Below are positions 10,731-22,000 of a stretch of 64,000 nt of DNA, piece by piece. This DNA comes from Strigops habroptila (Eukaryota > Chordata > Aves > Psittaciformes > Psittacidae): the NCBI RefSeq assembly GCF_004027225.2, contig NC_044288.2, forward strand, positions 2,138,719 to 2,202,718, read 5' to 3'. The number at the start of each line of letters is the position of its first letter. Positions within the stretch are counted from its first letter, which is position 1. The notes under the pieces were generated by a model, which was not told the DNA's origin, searched no databases, and worked only from the letters and a program-made list of their open reading frames with translations. The position numbers and the translations under genes are program-made.

Positions 10731-12089
10731 GTAGGATCTGCCCAAAGCGCTTTGTTACCCGCGGTTACAGATGGGATCACTTTGCACTTGGGTGAAAACC
10801 TGATCAAGCTCTCAGCAGAAGCGTGTTAATCCTGCACATGGAAACTCAAGGAGCTGTCCAGAAGACACAAGGGGAATGTGCTGCCATGTGGAAGTGGGGA
10901 CGGACCCCACTTGTGAAAGGAGATTTTCTTCCCAAATCAAATCCTGTGCTGATGACTCCACATCACCCCTGCTACGATCACAACAGTCAAACACCAGATG
11001 AAAGCCAGTGGTCAGCACCCACTGAAAACCCAGAGCAGAAGAGCTTCTCCGGTGTGTTCCAAGGCCTGGCTGACACTGCGGTGGCTTTGATCCATATGAT
11101 GGGAATTGGTCAGGAGAAACTAAAAGAGCAGCATCGTACCTCAGGTAGTAAAAACCTCCATTACTAAGAGCGAGCTGCCACCACCACCACTGAAGAAGTC
11201 TTTTAGGAGACATCTGGATCAGAGCAGGAACTCTTTCATCACCATTTCAGCAGCCACAGAGTGAGAACTGAGGGGGAATCTGGAGAAGGGCAGATGACGA
11301 TTGCTTCCATGTCTTGAGTTTTAGCTGCCTGCAAGGTCCTGCATTAGAAAAACAGCCAACAATGATTTCCACGAGCATTCAGAGCCAAGTGAAGGGCAAC
11401 GTTCTGATCTGCTCTACACAGCATTTCAGGCTGCTCCTTGCGGTGGTAGTGCCACATACATCAGCTGCATGAGTTCCTGCTTTCCGCAGGTGCTGCTCTG
11501 AGTGCCCTGCACAGTGCAGAGCAGTGTGGTTGGAGTAGCTGCACCTCAACGTACATTTGCTAGCGCTGGTAAATGTTCATTCTGATGCACGTCTGGGTGG
11601 TGCCATTCCTTCCTGTCTGGGAGGGTGCACTGCGGTAAATGTCTTCTGTGAAGTTCTCAAACTGCAGAGCACAGTAAAAGAAGAAGAAAGACTAAAAACT
11701 TTGATAAACTTGTATAAACTGCAGTAAAGGTGAACAGGAGGGTGTTAAGCAGAAGAAAAGGGCATTTTATGTCGCAAGACTCAGAGGGTTTGGTCACCCC
11801 AGATACTTCACAGGTTCTTAGGACTGATCAGGGCTGGCCTGGGGCTCAGGCAGTGCTGCGGTGACAAGCAGCAGGTTTGGCTTAGCCGGAAAGCAAAGGG
11901 AGCAAGTGTCCAGCCTGTGCTTGCGGATTCCTTCTCCTGCAAAGCCCTCTGCAGCCACCAAGGGATAGGCCAGGGTGGATGGGGATTGTGGCAGGGGTGT
12001 CCTCACCCACGCTGCGGCCATCTGGGGTATGTGGAGGGTGTCTGGAGCAGGCAACAGTCAAGTGAGAGCTGAAACCCATTGACACAGTA
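10731..12089. other. Intergenic stretch between DCDC2B and CTPS1
   Basis: A 115-codon frame at 10823-11167 has mixed composition but no splice or start context and no family resemblance. The remainder, to the CR1 fragment at about 12090, shows no recognisable gene, RNA or repeat. Confidence 0.35.
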
Positions 12090-12600
12090 TGACCCTCTGG
12101 CAGGTTAAAGCCATTTCCCCTTGTCCTGTCCCTACATGCCCTTGTCCAAAGCCCCTCTCCAGGTTTCCTGGAGCCCCTTTAGGCACTGGAGCTGCTCTAA
12201 GGTGTCCCCTTCAGGAGCCTTCTCTTCTCCAGGCTGCCCCAGCCCAGCTCTCTCAGCCTGGCTCCAGAGCAGAGCTGCTCCAGCCCTCGCAGCAGCTCCG
12301 GGGCCTCCTCTGGCCTCGCTCCAGCAGCTCCACGTCCCTCTTGTGCTGTTGCCCCAGAGCTGGATCAGGACTGCAGGGGGGGTCTTCCCAGAGCGCAGCA
12401 GAGGGGCAGGATCCCCTCCCTGAGCTGCTGCTCACGCTCTGGGGGTGCAGCCCAGCACACGGGGGGGTTCTGGGCTCAAGCGCACACTGAACCCGGCTCC
12501 TGGGGGGCTTCTCATTGACCAACACCCCCAAGTCCTTCTCCTCAGGGCTGCTCTCTCCCCCTGCACGCCTCAGCCTGTGCTGACACCGCGGGGTCACCCC
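12090..12600 (-). mobile_element. CR1 LINE fragment abutting the CTPS1 promoter
   Basis: Reverse-strand CR1 lacking its 3' tail: it begins inside the element at the complement of the 'TTTAACCTGCCAGAGGG' block and extends about 500 bases upstream in the element ('CTGCTGGAGCGAGGCCAGAGG' complement, then 'GGGTTCTGGGCTCAAG' type sequence). It stops about 100 bases before the GC-rich CTPS1 promoter core. Confidence 0.9.
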
Positions 12601-13086
12601 CTAAAGCTGCAGTACCCTGCGCTCCGTCCCCCCCAGCCCCTGAGGTGCGGGCGGGACCCGGGGCGGGGCGATGTCGGCGGCGCCGTTCCCGCCTCCCTCC
12701 AACTGCGCGTGCGCCGAGCTGCGCGTGCGCCGCCCTCCCGCGCTCCCCGCCGAGCCGGCCGGCAGCCGCGCGGCGCGCGCCAGGCCCCCCCCCCCCTCCC
12801 TCTCAAACACCCCCCCCCGCTCCCCTCCCGCACCGTGCCCCGGGCTCCGCACGGCGGGAACAGGTGAGGGGCGGCACCATGTGGGGTGCAGAGGGGGAAC
12901 GGGCGGGACCATGCGGAGCTCTCCGGAGGGGGAGTTGAACCAGCCGGGGGGGGGCCGCGGCGGGAAACGGTGGCCCGGGGAAGGGCGGGAACGGCGGGGC
13001 GCTGACAGGGTGGCGGGAGGGCGCTGAGGGGAATGCCGGGGCAGAGCCCTCGCTGAGGCGGTGTCGGTGTCGGGGCAGCGAGGCAG
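12600..13086 (+). promoter_or_regulatory. CTPS1 CpG-island promoter and 5'UTR
   Basis: Very GC- and CpG-rich stretch without a TATA box, typical of a housekeeping promoter. It contains two near-consensus NRF1-like sites (12704-12715 and 12720-12731) and long C runs. A non-coding first exon appears to end at 12863 (CAG before GTGAGG), joined to an acceptor at about 13078 (GGGGCAG) just upstream of the ATG at 13087. The exact start site is unknown. Confidence 0.75.
12704..12731 (+). promoter_or_regulatory. Pair of NRF1-like motifs
   Basis: TGCGCGTGCGCC occurs twice, 16 bases apart. Its reverse complement fits the NRF1 consensus YGCGCAYGCGCR except at the first position. Tandem NRF1-type sites are common in promoters of metabolic housekeeping genes. 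Binding is inferred, not shown. Confidence 0.45.
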
Positions 13087-16000
13087 ATGAAGTACATCCT
13101 GGTGACGGGCGGCGTGATCTCGGGCATCGGCAAAGGGATCATCGCCAGCAGCATCGGCACCATCCTCAAGTCCTGCGGGCTGCATGTCACCTCCATCAAG
13201 ATCGATCCCTACATCAACATCGACGCTGGCACCTTCTCCCCCTACGAGCACGGTGAGTGCCGCAAGCGCCGGGGTGGGGGCATGGTATGGCCGGAGCCGT
13301 CTCCTGTGTGTGTGGAGGGGTTTGTGTCTGGCCCCATGTGTGGGACCCAGCAGCGGCTCTGGGTCTGCCGGCAGCCAGCAGGGATGTGCCCTCTGGTTGA
13401 GCGCTTCAGTCCTCAACGGAGCAGTCCTCTTCATTATATAAGGCTTGTAGTTTTCTTAGCTACTCCTCAACTTGCTGTATCAATCAAAGAAGGTGTTTCC
13501 TTACATTGACTCCTTCCCGCTGTCACAGGCAAACCCAAGGAGTTGCTGGTATTGTCCATTTCCCTCTGACATGTGTGCCTCTGCCTTTCTGTGTGCTGCA
13601 GGGGAGGTGTTTGTGCTGGATGATGGAGGGGAAGTGGACCTGGACCTGGGTAACTATGAGCGCTTCCTCGACATCCGACTCACCAAAGACAACAATCTGA
13701 CCACTGGGAAGATCTACCAGTATGTCATCAACAAGGAGAGGAAGGGAGACTATCTTGGCAAAACCGTCCAAGGTGATGTGAAGCTTCATTTCTGAGGCTT
13801 AGAAATATGTTCTGCGTTTCCACCCTCGTTGAATGGTTTTGCGTTACATCTCGAGGTCTTTGATATATCCTGGTGATGTTTTTGGTTTGTTTTTTAGAAG
13901 GGGAAGTAGAAGATGCAGTAGTGGAGGTCTGCTGGTGTGTGCCATAGTGAACCAGGGCACCTGGGAGCCCCTCAAAACTTCCCAGTGCTCAGTAACATAA
14001 TGCCTGTACACTGCACTTGTAGCCAATACTAAATGTGAACAGGCTTCAGGCTGATACACCTCTGGGTTGTTTGGTAGCTGGTTAAAATGGTTATTGCTTT
14101 TGATAACTATCATGGCATTAGGAAACCCAGAGGATCTTGGTGGATCACATCAGTCCCTTCCTTTTTTAAGCATTCTCCACAGCTGGTTTGGATAAGGACA
14201 GTTTAAAACTCTCCGCTTAGAGCAAAGAACTGTTTGTACACAAATCTTCCATCTTACAGGAAATGTTGTTTACATGTGTTTAAACTGAGGCCGGGTTCCA
14301 GTGCCTGCCAAGGCACTGCTTGAAAATCACAGCCAAGAATAAGCACTTCAAAAATGCATCCTTCTTTAAAGAGACAAATCCCTGTTCAAGTCATATGGGA
14401 AGCACTGGCTACTTATGTGCTCTTTAATGAATTAGAGGGAGAAGTGTGTGTGGGTTGGGGCTTTAACCCTGCCTGGGTTTCTTTTCCAGTTGTTCCCCAC
14501 ATCACAGATGCTATCCAGGAATGGGTAATGAGGCAGGCACGGATTCCTGTGGATGAAGATGGCATTGAACCCCAAGTGTGTGTGATTGAGGTTTGTAGCT
14601 CTTAAAAGATAATTTTTCTTCTTGTATGGAGTAAACTGACCTGAATAGTTTTCATAGTTATTTTTATTATTAACGTTTAACTCTGCTTGTTGTTGGGTTG
14701 GTTAAAAATCCTTCTTGTTACCTTCACTTATTCAGCTAATCTTTTGAATGCTCTCTGCCCTGAATCTGCACACAGAAAGACTTAGGTCTTGGACAGTTAT
14801 TAGATGCTTTGCTCTCTAGTGTAATGTGTATTAGTCTGTAGGGTGAATTTTAGCTCTTTAGATGCCAAAGTCTGAGTTGATTGTGCTGTGCCCTCTCCTT
14901 CCCTGGTGGTTTGAGGAGGGTGGGGAGTAAGTAAATCACCCCCAGGAAACAGCAGTAAAGGGAGCTGTGGAGCCACTAGTGCAAGTATGGCCCTAGAAAA
15001 GGGAATGGTACAAGTTAGTGGTGACAAACCCTGTGCAGTGTCCTGCACGCTGTATGGGACATGCTGCTGCTGGAGGAGCAGAGGAGGAGGGTGAAGGCTC
15101 TGAGACTGCTGAGCTGGCTGATGAGATGTGCTAATGCAGGAGAGAGGGAGCTGTCAGAGTGCCCAGGTCACACTGACTTAGACTGCATGCAGCCTGCCTG
15201 CCAAGTTCTGTTCCAGGACTCACAAGCCTGGATCCTGGAGTACCTTGGAGGCATGATCTGACAGCACAGAGGCTGTCCATGCTCCAGAGAATGCCTTGTC
15301 TCTGTTCCTGCATCTGTCCAAAACTACCCTAGATAGTTACCAAAACTTTACAGAAATTTTGCTTCTCAGTGCCACCTAATGTTCAGAAATGATAATTTTA
15401 ACCTTTCAGTCTTTTCCCTGAAGAGAGACTAGAGGTAAAGCCAGTGTCCCTGGAGAGGGCGGCCCAGGTGGGAAGTTGGGTTTCTGGTGGCTTTTTGATT
15501 TTTCTTTGGGAAATCATGAAGGTAAAACAATAGTTGGGGTAGATGGGAAGCTGTGGAAGTTGTACATAGAGCTGGCAACTCCTCGTGCTTTTCATATTGG
15601 TGTTGATGCTTCTTGAGGGAATTGGAGGGAGGTGCTGGAGAGATGTTTTAGTGTCCTTTTATGTGTCATGGAATCATATGAATCCTAGAATAATTTGGGT
15701 TGGAAGGGATCTTAAAGCTCCTCCAGTTCCAACCCCTGCCACGGGCAGGGACACCTTCCACCAGAGCAGGTTGCTCCAAGCCCCTGTGTCCAACCTGGCC
15801 TTGAACACTGCCAGGGATGGGGCAGCCACAGCTTCTCTGGGCACCCTGTGCCAGCGCCTCAGCACCCTCACAGGGAAGAATTCCCTCCTAAGATCTAATC
15901 CAAACCTCCCCTCTGGCAGCTTAAAGCCCCTTGTCCTATTCCTACAAGTATGTTGTAGTGTACAGATTCAGTAGGGGCTGTTTTGGTGCTGACTTGAAAT

Positions 16001-19000
16001 GCTTTGTCTCTGTCAGCTCGGAGGGACGGTGGGTGATATTGAGAGCATGCCCTTCATTGAAGCCTTCCGCCAGTTCCAGTTCAAAGCCAAAAGAGAGAAC
16101 TTCTGTAACATTCATGTCAGTCTGGTTCCCCAGGTAAGGACCCAAAAGGTTTTGGTGCTCAGAGGCTTCCCCAATCCAAAACTTGCTTCCTAAATATGTG
16201 ATTTTGAAATGCTGTGTCTATGGCACCGTCACATTTGTAGTTCTGTGTATGGAAACATCTGAAAGAAGTGCAGAGAATTTAAAAAGCTTTACAAGAAGTG
16301 AACAGAAACTTTTCAAAGTGTGTCATAAATAGTTGGGAGTTGCAGCAAATGCAGGTTTGCATCTTTCACTGCTGGTTTTTGCTCTGGAATTGGCTGTTAG
16401 CTTGTGCAGGTAAACTTGCTTTCTAGAGCTGAAAACTTTCCCTTTCCCTTTGTCTGTGTAGCCTTTCATTTCTGCGAAGCTCATGGAAAGTCGAGGGATG
16501 CAGCCAGACTTGACAGCCATTTGGCTTTAGTAACAAAAACCCATCCCAGCCTCTTCTTGGGGTTCTTTATTCTCTTGCTGTGTGTTTCTCTAATGTAAAT
16601 CTTGTGTAAACCCCAAGATTTACATTAACTGTAGCTCATGAAATAGGCTGGGTTACTTTTGTAATTTCAAAACATAATACTGTGCTTTGAAGCATAATCT
16701 GTTGTGGCTTTTTTTCCCCTAGATAATGTTTTTAATGTGTGTTTTGATCTTTAACAGTCATTTCGTAGACTCTCACATCTGACTGCTGTGTAAAGCCATT
16801 CCAGTCAGAGTGGATATTACTCTTGGTTCAGAGATTCAGCTAAGAACAGGGATTATGAAGCAGTGCTATGATAAGAATCAGTTAATCAGGAATCACAAAG
16901 AAAATCAGAATATCCTTATGTCCCAAGCAAATGGGGTGAACTCCAGTTAATAGCAAAAGCATACAAAGGCATTTTATGCCATCTAATGCCTGATAGAACC
17001 TCATCTGTCTTATCTGCTCTGATTTGGGAGACAATTTACAGCCTTAACCAGACAAAAAAATCTCTTCTCTCTCTCTCATGTTTCCCCTTCTGTCCAGGCC
17101 AGGTGATTTCTTGAGGAAAAAAAATAGAATTATGAAATATAAGGTATTTGGAGGGAGCAGTGGAGAAAAACCTTCTCTGCTCTCTCTTTCCCTCACTGTA
17201 ACACGTACCTGTTCACTGTCCAGACTTGAACCCTGCTCTCTGCTGGTTGCTTTCAGTCTTTGATATTAAAATGATGGTGATTAAAGTTCATGTGAATTGT
17301 CTGAGAACAGGGTTAAAGCTTTTACAAGACAAATAGGGTGGAGAACCCTCATTCTGATGAATCATTGCTACATATCATCCTAATTTGATCTACCACCTTC
17401 TGCTCTTCTCTGACCAGCCAAGCTCTACAGGAGAGCAGAAGACTAAACCCACCCAAAACAGTGTTCGTGAACTCAGAGGTCTTGGTCTCTCACCAGATCT
17501 GGTAAGGTTTGTTGCATGGCTTTGGGTTTGAAAATGCAGTACTGGCATGTTGCAACAGCATCCTGGAGTAAGTAATGCTGAGGTTAAGAGCTTCTATGTG
17601 TTGAGAATAAACAAGTAGAAGTAACTGAGTTGGGTTTTTCCCCAAAGACAGCTACTTTTGAGGTTTGTTCCAGGAATGTTTTGAGTTTTGCTTCCCAACC
17701 TTGATGTTGCTGTTCTGTTAGATTGTTTGCAGGTGCTCCACTCCATTGGATACCTCAGTAAAAGAAAAGATTTCCATGTTCTGTCATGTTGAACCAGAGC
17801 AGGTAACGATTGCTGTCTGCGCTTCCTTGCAATAAATATTGTAGCTGTTTGTCAAATGCTGAGTGGAGTTTTAGCTGAGCTTGTGTTCTAGCTGTGTCTT
17901 GTTAGCTGCATAATTCAGTTGCTGCTTTGTCTTGCCTACATTCCTTACACATGGAACTGTTGCAAAAAGAGTCCTTTTTATGCCAGCACCCAGGTTTCCT
18001 TAGAAGGTAGTTAGCACAGACGTAGAGAACTCCTCTGGAATCCAAAGTATGTTCTGAATAGTTGTTTTTGACCTTAGTTATCCTCCCACATTCCTTCGGT
18101 GAATACAGAAGAATGAGATTTGTCAGGATTTAGAGGCCAAAGAGTAGTTGCTTAAAATGAGGCTTAAAGGACACACCAATGTATTTCATGGCTCTTTTCA
18201 TGATACTGTTTTTCTGTCCAGGTTTTCATGAGGAAGGGTTGCACAGAGCAGTTGAAATGATGCTGGAGAAGCATTGCTTCCCTTCAGTGTTGGGTGACAG
18301 GCAATAATTCCATGTTAGCATGAGTTTTTATACTGAGACCACTCTGCGTAGCACAGTCTGAGGCAGACCTTGAAAAACAGTCAGTCTGGAGGCTAAATAT
18401 TAGCATTCCAATCCAGCTGGAGCTTGAAAACATTGATGGGTTTGGGAAAGACTGAGCATCACTGCACAGTTCCAGGCTCTGGCAAGTCTTAATTTCCTCT
18501 ACCATGAGATCAAACTGAATCTCTTGCAGTTTCAAGTGTTACATTCAGGATTACCTGGCAATAGCATTGCTGTGTCAGCAGTACACCACCTACCTCTTGC
18601 TGGCCAGGAACTGGAAGGAAGTTGGCTCTTGTCAGGCACTTTCCAGGGAGTTTCCTGCAGTTTCATGTAGTTGTTTCTCTGCAGCTGCGCTTGGATCCAG
18701 AAGTAAACGCTGTTGACTATAAAGGAGGAAAACATGCAGCCTTGAAGGGTTTGACTGGTTGAACTTTGCTTTCATTGGAGTCAGGAGAAACAAGGGTTTA
18801 AAAATAGTTGTGCCAGTGTATTTTTGATCCTTAAAGTACAGGCTCATTCCTGATGGACAGGAGACAGTTGTCTTTCCTTTTCTGAGGAAGCCTGTTTCAG
18901 TGAACTGGAACTGTTGATGCAGATATTCCTCACTGACCTCAGAATTCTTTGCACATAGTTGTTTAATCCTAAGTTTGATGAAGGATGCCCTGTAAAATTT

Positions 19001-22000
19001 ATTGCTGTAGTAAGATCCCAGATTTTCCTGGGCTTTAATCAAACTGGGAGTCAACAGTGGTTGGAAGTGGGGAAGCTGGGCTCATGGGCAGTTTAACTGT
19101 AGTTTCAATTTGGGTTACCAGGAAGGCTCTAGCACAGGAGAAGGCTCTTTGAAGCATGCTTTGAACTTTGCTGTGTGCTTGCATAACTTGCAGAGCAGCT
19201 GACTTTCTTACTGCTGGGTTATGTGTTATAGCCCTTCCTAGGGAGCTCCAGCAAGCAGGAATACCTGGGAAGTGTTGAAGGATGACCTTTTCAAGTGTAT
19301 GGAAACTAGCAATAAGCGATTCATATGTTACTCAGCATGTTATTTCCTGGAAGTTTAGGTGGTCAGATGGTTGTCTGCTTGAGACAAAAGGTCTCTGATA
19401 CCTGTCTAAAAATAATTGTCCAGGCACTTAGATCTGGTTTAACGACACTCAGTATTTTCTGAACAGGTCATCTGTGTTCATGATGTCTCTTCTATCTACC
19501 GGGTTCCTCTGTTGTTAGAGGAGCAGGGGGTTGTGGACTACTTCAGGCACAGGCTTGACCTTCCCATTGAGAGGCAGCCCAGGAGGATGCTCATGAAGTG
19601 GAAGGAAATGGCTGACAGGTGAGCTGCACCTCTGGGCATAGCGTGAGTTCAGGCTCTGGATTAGTTTCTCTTCTTGCTTGTAGGTTATTAGGTGTTGATG
19701 TTGCTTTGTGATCCCCCCTGCCACGGGCAGGGACACCTTCCACTAGAGCAGGTTGCTCCAAGCCCCTGTGTCCAACCTGGCCTTGAACACTGCCAGGGAT
19801 GGGGCAGCCACAGCTTCTCTGGGCACCCTGTGCCAGCGCCTCAGCACCCTCACAGGGAAGAGCTTCTGCCTCAGAGCTCATCTCAATCTCCCCTCTGGCA
19901 GGTTAAAGCCATTCCCCTTGGCCTGTCCCTACAGGCCCTACTAAAAAGTTTGTCCCCATCTTTCTTATAAGCCCCTTTTAGGTACTGAAAGGCTGCTCTA
20001 AGGTCTCCCCTTAAGGAGCCTTCTCTTCTCCAGGCTGAACAACCCCAATTCTCTCAACCTCTCCTCATAAAATCCTTTAAGATGATATTGCTGAGTTCCC
20101 TATCTTGTGTTGGTAGTGTACTGCCTATGTCAAAACCAGTTTGAAGTAATTAAAAGGTTCTGACAGCTCTGCCCTCCCTTTTTGTACAAAGCCCCCAGTG
20201 ACATTAGAGTGTTGACACCCATTTGTAGGCAGGTGTAGGAGTCCTCAGGAGTGTCAGTTAGAATAGACCTTTTGAGTTTGCTTTTGGGCAGGTGAAACAA
20301 CTGGTTTGTAACTGTTCTGTCTGAGACTCCTTGAACACAGTGGCTTTTGTCTTGGGGGGAATAGGCTCCATGTTCATGAGGAGATAGTGAATTGAGTCTT
20401 TTCAGTTGGCATTCAGTTCCTTTCTGAAGCCTTCAATATGTTTGTCCCTGCCCATGGCAAAGGGGTTGGAACTGGATGATCTTAAGGTCCTTTCCAGCCC
20501 AAACCAGTCTGGGATTCTATGATTCTATAAGACATTTAATTAACAAGATCTAGATATTTCCCTTTATTTAGCTGCCTGACACAAGCCACCACCATCAGTA
20601 ACAGTGGGAAAGCCCTTGGGAAGCAGCTTGATTGAAGGTACTTTAGCAATTCCAATAAGCCCATTAAACACTCTCTCAGCTGTAGCCAAGAATGCTGTGT
20701 AAATCCCACGCTGCTGGTGCTGGGGATGGACAGGACAGCCTGAGCACTCTGGAAGCCCATTCTGTATCTGTAGCTGCTGAGGAGAAGCCAGTCAGAAGCA
20801 GTGTGAGGAGATGCTGTATGGTGTAACCCTGTGCAGAGTGGTGCTTTGATCCTCTCTCCTCACAGTTCACCGCAGCCTTTCAGTCTAATACAACTTTCTG
20901 AAAGGACAGTTTGGATCTACTCAGAATGGCTTTTCAGCACAAGGAGAGATGAGTTAATTTATACATGACTTTCTGCAACTATTTTTCTGTGTCAGCGTTG
21001 GGGTTTTTTTTCCTTCTTTTCATCTTGCTTTAATGTTTTTCGGTCATAATTCTTGTAAAAGGTCACTTCTTCCAAAGCCATCCTCTCTCTAATTGGCCAG
21101 ACTTTCAAGAGCCCAACTGTGTATGTTAGTTGAAAAGCTTGACTAGAATGCAAGTGATTCTTGGCCCCATTTCCTCTTGATGATGAAATAACCCTGTGTT
21201 CTGGTTTTGTGTAGATATGACCGCCTCCTTGAGACATGTTCCATCGCTCTTGTTGGCAAATACACCAAGTTTTCAGACTCCTATGCATCTGTCATTAAAG
21301 CACTGGAGCATTCTGCACTGGCCATCAACCACAAACTTGACATTAAGGTAAGGCTGGGGGGGTGTGTGTAACAAATCAGCCCCCTTCCTTCCACCCACAG
21401 TGCTTTCCATCTTAACTGAGCTCTTCACAAAGCCACAGACAGACAGGGAGAGTTGATTCAGCCAGTGAACTTTAAAATAGTCCGTGGATTACAGCACCAG
21501 ACATCTATGGTCAGGCATAAACCAGCTTCAGAGCAAAGCAGCCCTTTCAACGTGTAAGAGAGAGTTGGTGTTTGTGTTTGGGCTTCACCTTTAGTGAGTC
21601 TGGGGCTCATGGACTTCATGTCAGAGCAGAGCTGCCCGGAGGGGAAGACAGGAACCCCACGGCTGCTGGTTGTGCACTGGGAGCAGGGTGGTGGGAGGAA
21701 GCAGACAGGAAATCAGCCCAGAAAACAATGAGCAAGTATCCAGTAGGACCCAAATCCAGGGCTGTGGTTGGACTTGATGATCTTAAAGGTCTTTTCCAAG
21801 CTGGTTGATTCTATGATTCTATATCTTAATCGAATGAGCATTAAGGAGACCCCGTGCACTCTTGTGGCAGTATCTCCTCACCCTTTTTTGGATCTCCTTC
21901 TAGTATATTGACTCTGCTGACTTGGAGCCGGATACGCTGCGGGAGGAACCTGTCCGCTACCATGAAGCATGGCACAAGCTGTGCAGTGCTGAGTAAGGCT

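Noticed and set aside
12601-13434. 277-codon - strand ORF across the CTPS1 promoter and first coding exon
   Set aside because: It is an antisense shadow of the CpG island and CTPS1 exon 1, with proline/arginine-rich composition expected from GC content.
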